A stretch of DNA of 64,000 bases from Chionoecetes opilio. Taxonomy: Eukaryota > Arthropoda > Malacostraca > Decapoda > Majidae. The notes under the pieces were generated by a model. The model did not search any database. It had not been told where the DNA came from and was given only the letters and a program-made list of their open reading frames with translations. Every line of letters starts with the position of its first letter. Within the stretch, counting starts at the first letter, position 1. This document shows, in pieces, positions 1 to 10,611 of this stretch. A program made the translations under genes and the position numbers. The stretch covers positions 37,501-101,500 of the forward strand of contig JACEEZ010019833.1 in the NCBI GenBank assembly GCA_016584305.1, written 5' to 3'.

Positions 1-279
1 AGGGATGCTCGAAAATCCCTCGTAAGGGACAACTTATGAGTGTATGGCTACTATAACCTTACGAGGGTGGGTTGAGGAAGATGCTCATATCGAACAGTCA
101 CTCCCGTACGGTTATCGGTGGCCTCTGGGTGGGGAATATTAGGGATATTCTAGGGATCTGTGTGGGGAAATTCTGCTGACCAATCACAGAGCAGCGCCTT
201 GCATGACGCGGCCTTATCTAGCCAATCATCATGCTCTCAGCTGTCAGGGAGCCCGATAAATAAATTTAAAGACTTCAAA
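1..279. other. left edge, no gene recognised
   Basis: No coding region supported. CCCTCGTAAGG near position 17 and CCTTACGAGGG near 56 can pair as a short hairpin. The small open frame over 160-378 runs through the arm of a foldback repeat and is not credible as a gene. Confidence 0.4.
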
Positions 280-501
280 TGCCGCTGTTGTGCTAAAATC
301 GGCCCATTTCGGAAATCGTCCCGCGGACGCTTATTTAAACTAAATAACTCTACAAAACTTAACACAAACCTATCATAAACCTTACCTAACCTAAACCAGA
401 CCTAAACATAACTTAACCTAAACCTAAAAACTATGTTTGCTGGTGTTGGGCTCAGATAGGACGATTTCCGAAATAGGGCCAATTTTAGCACAACACCGCC
501 A
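280..501. repeat. small foldback (TIR) element
   Basis: The left arm at 280-321 and the right arm at 459-501 are inverted copies over about 42 bp (left arm starts TGCCGCTGTTGTGCTAAAAT, right arm ends TTTTAGCACAACACCGCCA) with a few mismatches. The 137-bp centre is rich in CCTAAAC/CCTAACC-like motifs. The layout fits a non-autonomous foldback or MITE. No clear target duplication was found, so the superfamily is unassigned. Confidence 0.65.
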
Positions 502-539
502 GAATGTTACGATAATAATATTCTCCCGCTGAATACTAC

Positions 540-601
540 AGAGACGTACCCAGGGTATACCTTGATGCGCTGATCATAGGTTCGAGTCCTGCGTGCCCGA
601 A
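540..601 (+). other. tRNA-like B-box, possible SINE fragment
   Basis: GGTTCGAGTCC at 579-589 is an exact match to the RNA polymerase III B-box consensus, preceded by a plausible but unclear A-box region. No cloverleaf with a paired acceptor stem could be drawn, so this is read as the relic of a tRNA-derived SINE rather than a tRNA gene. Confidence 0.3.
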
Positions 602-1436
602 ATTAGCATCTATAGGCCACTGCTGGCCCGCTCCGTACCTGCCTGCCGTATTCGTGGCCGCGGCGCTCTGTTATAGTGGACGAGAACTGCGCGTTCGCTC
701 TTTAGGTCAAGACAAGACACACTGGGGGACTACACTCACTCTCACACACGTGACACTTGTGTGCAAGGATAGTATAACTTTATAATATCCTTGCTTGTGT
801 GTATACGTGCGTGTGTACATCAGACGTGCGTACGTCAGACATTTGATACCACCACCACCGACCGCATTATAGCGGCCAAACTTGTATGATGACCTATACG
901 TTTTGATTCAAGAAGTCGACCGATATATATTATTTAATATATTAGGTTTGCCCTAATATGAATTTATTACAAGTATAGGTATTGTATGCTAAATATGATA
1001 TATATGGAGTCAATAATGCAATAAACACATCACATTTCAAACAGGCAAGCATGAAATGGCTCTATAATACACAATAAACATAAAATATAGTGATTCAACT
1101 TGTAATTTATTGTTTGTTTATGTCTTGTCGCTGCAAATTTCACTCCCTTAGGGAGTTAAGGGTGGTGCCGAGCACCCTTAGCCTCGCGGTCCCGTAGCAA
1201 GTGAGAAAACGGTTTGAGCATCACCCGTAGAAGCGCTACGAGGTAAAAGTTCCCTAGGGTAATACTTATGGGCCCGTATCCCTAACTGATTGACTAATTG
1301 ACTGACTGACTGACTGACTAACAAACTAGCTAACTAACTAACTGACTGACCGATTTGTTTAGTTAAGTATGACATTTTTTTTTTGTCTTTGTACTGTCAC
1401 TATCTCTCTTACTGTCTCTATTAATTTACCCTACTT

Positions 1437-1437
<1 letters not shown>
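602..1437. other. non-coding stretch with tetranucleotide repeat
   Basis: No gene recognised. Contains a degenerate TGAC/TAAC tetranucleotide run at about 1285-1350 and a T-rich run before the (TC) tract. It lies upstream of a MAM exon and is probably intron of that gene, by inference. Confidence 0.4.

Positions 1438-1438
<1 letters not shown>

Positions 1439-1514
<76 letters not shown>
1439..1514 (+). repeat. (TC)n microsatellite acting as polypyrimidine tract
   Basis: About 38 uninterrupted TC units followed by a C run end 15 bp before the CAG acceptor of the exon at 1530. It therefore occupies the position of the 3' splice-site polypyrimidine tract. Confidence 0.85.
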
Positions 1515-1516
<2 letters not shown>

Positions 1517-1529
1517 CCCCCCTGGCCAG

Positions 1530-1666
1530 GTGAGCTACGTCTGTACTACAAGCCAGAAGGCACGAGTCTGCAGTTTGTGTCGCCCGTGTTCCAAGTCAGC
1601 TCCAGCGACCACAACACCTGGGTGGCCAAACACATGCTGTTCCCGGGCGCCACCCAACCATTCCAG
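1530..1666 (+). CDS. MAM-domain protein, internal exon
   Basis: A 137-bp exon bounded by a CAG acceptor (intron phase 1) and a CAG|GTACTC donor (phase 0). It encodes ELRLYYKPEGTSLQFVSPVF then a segment ending FPGATQPFQ. The pattern of LYYKPEG, aromatic residues and a Trp-containing middle strand fits the second half of an extracellular MAM domain (meprin, A5, mu). The phase-0 end joins in frame to the exon at 4850, whose first residues supply the expected VFE...AIDDVTID...C ending of a MAM domain. The gene would encode a cell-surface adhesion or receptor-like protein. Earlier exons are not in the window. Exon limits are inferred from splice consensus and domain continuity; the MAM assignment is by pattern, not by search. 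Confidence 0.75.
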
Positions 1667-1741
1667 GTACTCCCCCCCCCATCACACACACCAGGCAGGG
1701 GTGTGTGGCAGGGTGTGTGTGTGTGTGTGTGTGTGTGTAGT

Positions 1742-2798
1742 GGCACACCCAGGGGGGAGCCAAGGGGGCCACGGCCCCCTCCGAAATTTCCTTCCTTGTA
1801 AGAAATCAGAATACAGTAACAGTCAGTAAAAATAAGAAATTATTACAGCGATGTGACCGCGTCACCTGACCATGTACACCCATACTTGGTGGCACTTTAT
1901 TATGCTTCACGTCATGCCATGGACAAGCCTCTAACACTGCCTTGCTTTGGTGGCACTTATGCTTCACGTAATGCCTTGGACAACCCTCTAACACTGCCTT
2001 GCTTTGGTGCCACTTATGCTTCACGTCATGCCTTGGACAAGCCTCTAACACTGCCTTGCTTTGGTGGCACTTATGCTTCACGTAATGCCTTGGACAACCC
2101 TCTAACACTGCCTTGCTTTGGTGGCACTTATGCTTCACGTAATGCCTTGGACAAGCCTCTAACACTGCCTTGCTTTGGTGGCACTTATGCTTCACGTCAT
2201 GCCTTGCACAAGCCTCTAACACTGTCTTGTTTTGGTCGCACTTATGCTTCACGTCATGCCTTGGACAAGCCTCTAACACTGCCTTAAGCTTTGGTGGCAC
2301 TTATGCTTCACGTAATGCCTTGGACAAGCCTCTACCACTGCCTTACTTTGGTGGCACTTATGCTTCACGTAATGCCTTGGACAAGCCTCTAACACTGCCT
2401 TGCTTTGGTGGCACGTATGCTTCACGTAATGCCTTGGACAAGCCTCTAACACTGCCTTGCTTTGGTGGCACTTATGCTTCACATAATGCCTTGGACAAGC
2501 CTCTAACACTGCCTTGCTTTGGTGGCACGTATGCTTCACGTAATGCCTTGGACAAGCCTCTAACACTGCCTTGCTTTGGTGGCACTTATGCTTCACATAA
2601 TGCCTTGGACAAGACTCTAACACTGCCACAAATATTGTTTCTGCAGCAAAAATAAGAAATATGGCTGATTAAGGCAATCAACTGATGGAGGAAAAATTTA
2701 CCATCCAGCGACTATAGCAAGGAATCTGGCAGGTTCACTATAATGCCTGGCGGGAAAAAAAAATTGCCTCCCCGAAAAAATATAATCCTGGGTGTGCC
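1742..2798. mobile_element. TIR element (MITE-like) carrying a 57-bp minisatellite
   Basis: Perfect 12-bp inverted termini: GGCACACCCAGG at 1742-1753 and CCTGGGTGTGCC at 2787-2798. Both flanks are (GT)n, so a target duplication cannot be read. About 130 bp of sequence lies at each end and the centre is a 57-bp tandem array. It has no transposase frame, so it is non-autonomous. The ends resemble hAT-type 'AGTGGC..' termini, but the superfamily is an inference. It sits in the intron of the MAM gene. Confidence 0.6.
1885..2627 (+). repeat. 57-bp minisatellite, about 13 copies
   Basis: Unit beginning TTGGTGGCACTTATGCTTCA and ending CTAACACTGCCTTGC, about 13 head-to-tail copies with scattered substitutions (CGTAATG/CGTCATG/CATAATG variants). 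One two-base insertion near 2286 shifts the phase. Because 57 is divisible by three, both strands stay open for long stretches; those frames are by-products of the repeat. Confidence 0.95.
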
Positions 2799-2799
2799 C

Positions 2800-2825
2800 G
2801 TGTGTGTGTGTGTGTGTGCGCGCTC

Positions 2826-2918
<93 letters not shown>

Positions 2919-2937
2919 TGGGTGTGTGTGGGTGTGA
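2800..2937 (+). repeat. (GT)n microsatellite
   Basis: Near-continuous GT units directly right of the TIR element, with a CGCGCTCGTAT interruption near 2818-2828. Confidence 0.95.
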
Positions 2938-3060
2938 TAAAGGCTTGAATAGGTCAATGAATTAAATGGAATGTAAGAAATGGGTTTGATAGAGTGGTGA
3001 TGAGAGAGTGAAAATCATGGAAATTTATATAAAGATATGGTGAATGATTTTGCTAATCCT

Positions 3061-3065
<5 letters not shown>

Positions 3066-3134
<69 letters not shown>
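3066..3134 (+). repeat. (TC)n tract, left of LINE
   Basis: Pure TC repeat immediately left of a LINE fragment. The same repeat resumes right of the LINE at 4787, which suggests one tract split by the insertion. Confidence 0.9.
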
Positions 3135-3139
<5 letters not shown>

Positions 3140-4782
3140 TGTCCTGCCTGACAAATGCCAGGCAGGGGCTCAGCAAGGGCGAGGATGCGTTGAGCAAATA
3201 ATGGCCTTGAGATTACTTTGCGACCTTGCTAACTTTAAGAAAAGCAAATTATATGTTTTGTTTATTGATTTTAGTAAGGCATATGATAGAGTGCCTCGGG
3301 GGAAATTATTTCAAGTGTTGCAGTCGCTGGGGTGTGGCGGGGTAATGCTGCGAGCGATACAGGCCATGTACGCGTGCACCCGGAGCGTACTACGGTCCAC
3401 GACCATAGACGCCACGGCGGGGGTGCGCCAAGGGGCCCCATCCAGCTGTTTACTGTTCACCATATACATGGACCAGCTTGTTAGGATGCTGAGGCGTAGT
3501 GTTGGGCTTGATGGGTTTCTTGTAGACTTACATATGCTATTACTTATGGATGATATGGTAATACTGGCCACGTCAAGGGATTCGTGTTTGAGAAAACTGA
3601 GTGTAGTACTGGATTATTGTCGTGAATATGGAATGGTGTTAAATGAAAAGAAAACAAAGGTTATGGTTATTCGCGGCACGGTTGAAGACAGAATCCCGTT
3701 GGTAATGCATGATATTAAGATTGAGTACGCTTCGAAATACCTGTATTTAGGGGCGTGGTTTAGCGATGATGCAAAAATAAATTCGGCGTTAGGTCTTCAC
3801 GAAACGTCAGGAGAAGCACAGCTCAATAAATTTGCTATATTTTGTGCTGCGAATTCTAATATGCCATACATTTATAAGCGCAAGGTGTTCGATGCGGCAA
3901 TGACATCAAACTCTTTTGTACAGTTCAGAAACTGGCTAGTAACGTATCCGAAGAAGATATTGCACAATACAACAGAGCCGTAAAGTGTTTGCTAGGAGTC
4001 AGAAAATATACCAGTCCGGATCTCTGTATGATTGAATCAGGCATACAACCAGCACAAGATGTAATTGCTGGGAGGAGGCGAAATTTCTTGAGTCACGGTT
4101 GAGGGCACCAGATGAAGGGGAACCCTATCATTTAGCGTTCAGGTTGTGTGAGGCGGCCAATACTCCGGGATACAGATTCTTGACACAGGCACTAAGGTAT
4201 GAGAGTATTGTAAACCCACTTGACAGGGTGGCTAGACGGATTCAGGAGAAACCTCAGACTGCCTCCAAATGTCACATACAGAACACAAATCAACACCCGG
4301 GCTCTCTGTACATTCAGTGTATGTAAATAGGGATTTTATCCCGGATTATAAACGCCAAGCATTTACGAGGCTACGTACGATGTCCCATAATCTTAGAATA
4401 GAAACAGGCAGGAGAAATGGAATACCGAAAGAACTACGACTGTGTTCATGTGTAGAAAATGCAGTGCAGGATGAGTCCCATGTGTTGTTGCAGTGTCCAC
4501 TCTCCAGCCAATGTAGAAGCAACTATGTCATGCTAGACTTCTCCAGTATGGATAATTTGATGGGTACAAGGGATAAAGTAGGCTATCTGTGCAGTTATAT
4601 ATATGATGTATTGAAATTATATACGTAAGGGATGTGTCACCATAGTAGATGTGTTTCGTTTGTTTGTTTTAGGTTAATATGAAATATGTAGGAGTATAAA
4701 TTTGGACAAATATGAGGAAATTATACATGTAATAAGGTAAAATGTTTGTGAAACTTTTGTCAATAAACTAATAATAATAATA

Positions 4783-4787
<5 letters not shown>
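3135..4787 (+). mobile_element. 5'-truncated non-LTR retrotransposon (LINE), decayed
   Basis: Encodes a reverse transcriptase from its palm region on. In-frame residues AGAQQGRGCVEQI precede 3201; then FIDFSKAYDRVPR, a GVRQGAPSS motif, and the catalytic box LLLMDDMVILA (an x-M-D-D variant) follow. The frame breaks after about 3870; pieces of the C-terminal region follow in other frames, including a Cys/His motif (CSCVENAVQDESHVLLQCP) near 4440-4500 and a final YDVLKLYT at 4628. The 3' end is CAATAAACTAATAATAATAA, a short A-rich tandem tail. A related, better preserved copy lies at 45399-46932. It is inactive: no 5' half and several frameshifts. Clade not assigned. Confidence 0.85.

Positions 4788-4845
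<58 letters not shown>
4787..4845 (+). repeat. (TC)n tract before MAM 3' exon
   Basis: Pure TC repeat ending directly in TGCAG, the acceptor of the exon at 4850, so it is the polypyrimidine tract of that splice site. Its left side abuts the tail of the inserted LINE. Confidence 0.9.
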
Positions 4846-4848
<3 letters not shown>

Positions 4849-4849
4849 G

Positions 4850-5569
4850 ATGGTGTTTGAGTCAGAGCAACAAGGGCTTCTGTACAGTGACGTGGCCATT
4901 GACGATGTGACAATAGACTATGATGATAACTGTACTACTACTACTACTACCCCTACTACTACCACTGCTACTACTACTACTACTAGCCCTACTACTACTA
5001 CTACTACTATCCCTACTACTACTACTACTACTATCCCTACTACTACTACTACTATCCCTACTACTACTACTACTACTACTATCCCTACTACTACTACTAC
5101 TACTACTACAACTACTATCCCTACTAATACTAATACTATCCCTACTACTGCTACTACTACTACCCTTATCCCTACTACTACTACTACCACTACTACTACT
5201 ACCACTACTACTACCCCTTCTACCACACAACCCACTACTTCTAATAATACTACCACACCTCCTACTATTACTACCCCTACTATTACTACCACAAATCCTA
5301 CTCCTCATCCTACCACTACCACTATAACTACACCTAATACTCTCCCATATGCCCTAGCACACCCCACCTCCCCCACCACACCCCCTACTGCTCCTAACAC
5401 ACAGTTTGCCACATTAACCTCACTGCTACTGTTGGTGGGGTGTGTGTGTGGGGGGGTGGGAGTGGTGGTGGTGGTGGTGGTACTGTGGAGGAGGTGGAAG
5501 AGAAAGGAGGTGGAGGTGCTGGAGGAGGAGGTACAAATGGTGGATAGCCTATCAGTGACCAGTAGTTAA
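4850..5569 (+). CDS. MAM-domain, Thr-rich stalk, single-pass membrane protein, terminal exon
   Basis: Terminal exon of 720 bp that starts after TCTGCAG in phase 0. Residues 1-28 (MVFESEQQGLLYSDVAIDDV then TIDYDDNC) are the typical end of a MAM domain, including the DVAIDDV strand and closing Cys. Residues ~29-180 are almost only Thr with regular IP or Pro punctuation, encoded by an (ACT/TAC)n microsatellite; this is a mucin-like stalk likely to be O-glycosylated. A hydrophobic helix (LTSLLLLVGCVCGG plus a Val run) spans about residues 188-212, partly encoded by (GTG)n. RRWKRK marks the cytosolic side, followed by an acidic tail ending SLSVTSS and a TAA stop. The first ATG is probably not an initiator because the exon continues the 1530-1666 exon. 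The gene function (surface adhesion/receptor-like) is inferred. Confidence 0.75.
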   Translation: MVFESEQQGLLYSDVAIDDVTIDYDDNCTTTTTTPTTTTATTTTTSPTTTTTTIPTTTTTTIPTTTTTIPTTTTTTTIPTTTTTTTTTTIPTNTNTIPTTATTTTLIPTTTTTTTTTTTTTTPSTTQPTTSNNTTTPPTITTPTITTTNPTPHPTTTTITTPNTLPYALAHPTSPTTPPTAPNTQFATLTSLLLLVGCVCGGVGVVVVVVVLWRRWKRKEVEVLEEEVQMVDSLSVTSS

Positions 5570-5695
5570 TATGTATGTATTGGATATGTATTGGCATAGA
5601 CCACTGTAAACCTGAACTGCACACGGAATATCGGCCTGTCGCACAAGGGCTTGAAGTCGGAGGACCGCTCGGATTCATATATATACTATATACGG

Positions 5696-6680
5696 ATCAT
5701 ATAGACTGGTTTATCAGTATATATGATATACTGTAGTCTTCGTAAATGTTTGTTCTATAATATTATCAAATAAAAAACAGTAAAACACGCTAAAGAAATG
5801 CCATTACGAGACTGAAGAAATATGCATGAACTTAAGGAACACTTCAACTCTTCGCCATTTAAAACTTTGCGAGTCAACTTTCATCATGAAGGGTATCAAT
5901 AGAAGCGCAATTTTATTAGCTTTCCATTGATATTTTTCGTTTTCGGATAAATGAATTAGAACCATGCATAATTAGCGTTAAATAATAAATAAAATCATCA
6001 ATCGGGTAATTGAGGCCCCGCGCAGCAGGGGGGGCTAAGGGACGATATTGAAAAATTTGAGTTACGCGCGCCAACAGGTTCACACAGGCTTCCTCTATGA
6101 CGTAAAGACACTTGGCCCCCTCTGCCTCACTGCTGAACATGTTCAGAAGTGAGGCAGAGGTGGCCAAGTGTGTTTACGTCATAGAGGAAGCCTGTGTGAA
6201 CCTGTTGGCGCATGTAACTCAAATTTTTCAATATCGTCCCTTAGCCCCCTCTGCTGCGCGGGGCCTCAATTTTCCCGATTCATGATGTTATTTATTTACT
6301 TATTTATTTCTTTTTCTGATAAATGAATTAGCACCATGTATAAATTAGCGTTAACTAAATAAATAATCTCTTCAATCGGGAAAATTACCCGATTGATGAT
6401 TATATTTATTTATATAAGGCTAATTTATGCATGGTTCTAATTCACTTATCAGAAAACGAAATACAACAATGGAAAGCTGATAAAATTGTACTTCTATTGA
6501 TACCCTTCATGATAAAAGTTGACTCGCAAAGTTTTAAGTGGCGAAGAGTTGAAGTGAATCAGAGTCTCATAATGGCATTTCTTTAGCGTGTTTTATGTTT
6601 TTTATTTGATAATATTATAGAACAAACATTTACGAAGATTACAGTATATCATATATACTGATAAACCAGTCCATATGATA
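5696..6680. repeat. large foldback element, nested palindromes
   Basis: A ~985-bp near-palindrome centred at about 6140 (GAACATGTTC). The left arm begins with ATCATATAGACTGGTTTATC and the right arm ends with its complement GATAAACCAGTCCATATGAT. Almost the whole left arm is matched on the right, including the GAGGCCCCGCGCAGCAG segment. The right arm is longer because about 130 bp around 6285-6420 form a second, smaller inverted duplication. It carries no transposase. It lies just after the stop of the MAM gene and contains AATAAA near 5769, which might serve as its poly(A) signal. Confidence 0.8.
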
Positions 6681-6682
6681 GT

Positions 6683-6780
6683 CCATAGACCACTATATCT
6701 CTTTGTCGGGCGCAGGCGCTATGCAGCCCGCAATTTCAAACATTGTCGCGTGAACAGTCCCGAGATATAGTGGTCTATGG
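6683..6780. repeat. 98-bp inverted-repeat element
   Basis: CCATAGACCACTATATCTC at 6683-6701 is matched by its inverse GAGATATAGTGGTCTATGG at 6762-6780, with a 60-bp GC-richer loop. This looks like a very small MITE or a regulatory hairpin. A related CATAGACCACT motif stands at about 5595. Confidence 0.65.
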
Positions 6781-7203
6781 TATTGGTTATGTAGATATTG
6801 GATATTGGATATGTATTGGATATTGGATATGTATTGGATATGTATTGGTTATGTATTGTACATTGGATATGTATTGGTGAGTATATATAATTAGAGGGGT
6901 AGGATATTATATACCCTTAATAGGGGTACAATAATTTACCCCTAATAAGCTCCTGAGATACTTTAATAAATGATGTGAAAATACCTCTGGAAGAGTTTTT
7001 AGTCGCAGCTATCACACGAGGGTCGAAATAGCTATATGTATTAATGAGAAGCAGAAAGTGTGCCGATTATATGTATACTACTACTACTACTACTGCTAGT
7101 AATACTACTACTACTACTACTACTACTACTACGATTATATGCGTGGTGAGGCTAAAAGTGCGAGCCAAGAGTGCGTGTGTGTGTGTGTGTGTGTGACGGG
7201 ATG
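6781..7203. repeat. simple and short tandem repeats
   Basis: TATTGGATATGTATTGG-type 11-17-bp units at 6781-6880, an irregular (TAC)n tract at about 7075-7137, and a (GT)n run at 7172-7194. No gene seen. Confidence 0.7.
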
Positions 7204-7427
7204 CAGTCAGTTCGTACACAAGTTGTTTCGTACACCAGTAGATTCGTACACCAATAAATTGTTTCGTAGTCTATATGAAACCATAGTCGTTTCGTACACT
7301 CATCTCAGAGTTGAACTTGACTACTAGTTACGAAACGGCACCAGATATGTACGAAAAAACTCAAAATCAGTGTAAGAAACAACTAACAAATCCTGGGTAC
7401 GAAACAACTTGTGTACAAAACTCCCTG
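7204..7427. mobile_element. 224-bp MITE with ~30-bp TIRs
   Basis: Left end CAGTCAGTTCGTACACAAGT and right end (inverse) CAGGGAGTTTTGTACACAAG share the following TTGTTTCGTAC. CAG-type ends suggest hAT affinity. The interior holds several TTTCGTACAC copies. No eight-base duplication was found in the flanks. Confidence 0.6.
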
Positions 7428-8308
7428 TAACCTGTGAGACGGCGGACCCTTATCTGGCCTTGCTTTCCTTCGTCTAATAATACACTGAGCGGCCTCTGAA
7501 CGCTATGAACGTGTCTACAGTCTTACCCTGAGTCTGTACGTGGAGTTATAGCAGCCTACAAGGTCACACCAGGTCACACGAGGTCAATATAGGCCGTCCT
7601 GTGCTCTTCGTCCTTAGAAAATCAAAATATAAACAAACAAAAATTTACCGTCTTGCAGGGGGGACCAAATTTTTCAGTTTTCTTGAAATAATCACCTTAA
7701 TTGACGGCTAAATCATGTAAAAAAACCATTGGGGAAGATGTATAAAAAAATAATCTAGGTATACAATTGGTAGAAATAGGTGAAATATCTGTCAATAAGG
7801 AGAAATAACAGTTTTTGTTTTATTAACCCCCTTTATGTTTGACTGTTGGCTGGCAGGCGCCTCTCTGTAGCCACAAGAAGATGAAGAAGAGTGACGAAAT
7901 GGCCACAAGAAGATGAAGAAGAGTGCCGAAAATCGGCCACAAGAAGAAGATAATCGTATTTTAGGAATTAGAAAACGTGAAATGAACATATAGGCTACAC
8001 TGGTATATTTGCTGTCTGAAATCTCTTATTGAGTTGAAATAATTCGCTTTTTGCCCTTTTTACGGTATGTTTGATGACTTGACAATGCGATGTGATGAAT
8101 GGCCTTACTTTTGACACCATGGGAGCGTCCTTAGGCAAGAAATGAGGCTGTAATAATGTCAAAACTGGTCAAAATCTAAATTCGAGTCGCAACTTATCTT
8201 TTAAATCGTACGTCAATCAGAAAATCTTATAGAACAAAACCATTCGCAAATAAAAAAAATTAAAAACTTTCCTTCGTAAACATTTTCCCGTAAATTCCAT
8301 AATAAGGA
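7428..8308. other. AT-rich non-coding stretch
   Basis: No gene recognised. A ~35-bp unit (GGCCACAAGAAGATGAAGAA) occurs three times at 7867-7952. The last ~90 bp (CAGAAAATCTTATAG to CCGTAAATTCCATAATAAG) recurs at 14988-15076 beyond the DIRS element, so the DIRS element sits in or beside a dispersed repeat. Confidence 0.5.
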
Positions 8309-8521
8309 TTTTAGGTCCCCTTAGAGCTAGTGCACTAAGCTATTAGGATAGGATCTATCGCCACCCAGGGCAAACCCTGGGTATACAACAGGCAACCTAA
8401 TCCCACATCTGGTTAAGTAACCAGGCTACACTCAGATCTGAAAGAAAAAGAAACACACGTCTGGCAACGCCGTGCCAACCCAGCCGAGGACCGCGGCCCG
8501 CCAGCCGGCCCGGCATATCAT
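8309..8521 (+). repeat. left inverted terminal repeat of DIRS element
   Basis: Starts TTTTAGGTCCCCTTAGAGCT. It matches the inverse of 14420-14658 through segments such as CAGGGCAAACC, GGTTAAGTAACCAGGCTACA, CAGATCTGAAAG and GCCAACCCAGCCGAGGACC, with small differences. Confidence 0.85.
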
Positions 8522-10611
8522 TATTGTTTTTGCCTTCATCGAGTCAACACCTGCTGACGTCTCTTGTACCAGTGTTGTTACTATTCAGGCTGGTATGGTG
8601 AGCACCTGCTGTTTTTCGTGTTTACGTGGGTGGTGTGAAGTTTTACCCATTCACCCTTCGTAACCCTTCTGTGGGTTCACGGGGACTGAGTGTAGTTTAT
8701 TCTTCATCCCTGGTTTGGGACCAGCTGTGTCTAAAAAAATTCAGGCTGGTGTCTGTGTCTGTGGTGTTACGTTTACGCCCCAGGGGCGCGGCTTTCACCT
8801 TTTTCCCCTGGGCCTTGCTTCCCCACCAGGGCGTCCCTGGCCGACACCTGTACGGTTTCGTCGTTCACCCAGCCACGCCCCACCCCCGCCCGGACCCTCC
8901 CAAGGCCGGTACGGGGGTTGGTGGTTTTCTGGTCTGGCCACGTGGAAGCAGCTACGGCCAAACCCCACCCCCCCCCGGACCCTCCCAAGGGCCGATACGG
9001 GGTGTTGGTGGTCCCCTGTCCTGCCACGTGTGAGCTGAGATGGACGTCGCTCTTGCTGGTGCCCAACCCACCCCGCACCCTCCCATGGCCCAACCCTCCC
9101 ATGGGCGGGAAGGGGAGTTGAGCGGCCCCTGGCTGCCATGTCGACCCCCCCTCCCCCGACCATCCACTTACTGGGGGTCGGGGCAGTGCGTGTGGCGATG
9201 CCGGTGGGGTTTGGGGCGTTTCGTGTTGCGTCTAGTCCCTTTCCCTCTCACTGTTTTACCCTTCTTTTCCAGCGGATCAATTGCGAGGCCCAGGGCTGCT
9301 CGGTGTCCTTTAGGTCCCGAGGCCACAAGCTCTGTTCTCGCACGCCCCGTGCCTTTGTTGGACCTCTTTCGTCCCGCCGATTGCCCGGTTGCTGTGGGAT
9401 GGCTGCGGTCATCCTCCGGAGGGGGGGGTGCCTGCCTTACCGGCGAGGCCTATGCTGACCTCAAGGAGTGGTGGTCGAAGGCTTTGAAGTCTCGCCAACG
9501 CAGCATTCCGTCTGTTCTGGGCGGCCCGGTTTCTTGGTTCTGGCTGGGCTGGGCCTCCCCAAGTCGTCCCTCCCCTCCTCGTCTCGCACCTCCCGACCCC
9601 TGCCTCTGTTTCCATGAGCTCGGCGTCGATCGTGCTGAGGGGTGGAGCATGATCTGGCGGTTCCTCAGTCCCTCACCAGGGACCGCGACCCCCACGGTCG
9701 AGACTTCCCGGGTGGGTCTGGGCCCCTTTACGGCTGGTCAGGCGTCTCCTGAGCCTTCCCCACCTCACCTCCTGTGCCTCCGGGGTTGTCGGCTTGGATG
9801 ACTTCAGTGAACTCCTTCATGGCAAGAATGGAGGTCCACTAAACTTCTGGGTCCCGTTCCCCGGGACGCCAAAGGCGTCGCAGGTCCCCATCGCCTGATT
9901 CCCTCTCCCCGGTGCCTCTTCTGAGTCTGTGGTAGTCGAGGATGACTACCTGGTGTGCTCCGAGGGGGGAAGAGGATGCCGCCCTACCCGTGCCCAAGAG
10001 ACGACGGTTCGGGGACTTCCGCCCCCGGATTCCTGTCCGCCGGGCCCTTCCTCCGCCTTTTCTTCTGAGGTGCCTTCTATGTGCCACTTCCCCTCGTCCC
10101 GCTGAGGATGCTGCTTTGGGACCCCCCTTTTCTTCCTCCGTCCTGTTTACTTGGGCACCGTTTGCCGCCGTCGATTGCTTGTGAGACGGTTGACGGGCGG
10201 CTTGTTGCCATCGGTCGTCTGGAGGACGGCTCGTGGGGCCCAGTTCCGGATTTGGGAGGTTGCGTCGTTTCCCGGGAGGGCGGGGGACAGGAGTCCTACC
10301 TCTACCGCCGGATTCCTTTCTTGCCTGGACGCTCCTCAAAAGCAGCCTGCGGTTTCTTCGGCGGCCGCTTTGGATGCTCTGGCCTCCTTACTGGCTGAGC
10401 TAGTTTGGTCGGGGACGGTTCCCGTGTGTGGAGGAAGCCGGGATGCCAGGTGGCTTTTCTCGGGGGCCAGAACCGGTTTGCCCTGGATGAAGGCCGGCCT
10501 GGACCCTGCCGAAGTGTGGAGAGCGGGTACCACCAGTTTTGACCCGGGGTCCTTCTCCGTCCGGGGCCCCCGATCCCGGTTCTCCCGGCCTCTGGTGGCT
10601 TCCCAGTGTGA

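Noticed and set aside
1806..2655. Long open frames on both strands over the 57-bp array (19-residue repeat proteins)
   Set aside because: The unit is a multiple of three without stops, so open frames arise automatically on both strands; no start context, splice or domain supports a protein.
4862..5327. Ser-rich, Val-rich and Leu-rich frames overlapping the Thr stalk
   Set aside because: Alternative frames of the same microsatellite; only the frame continuing the MAM domain and reaching the membrane helix makes sense.
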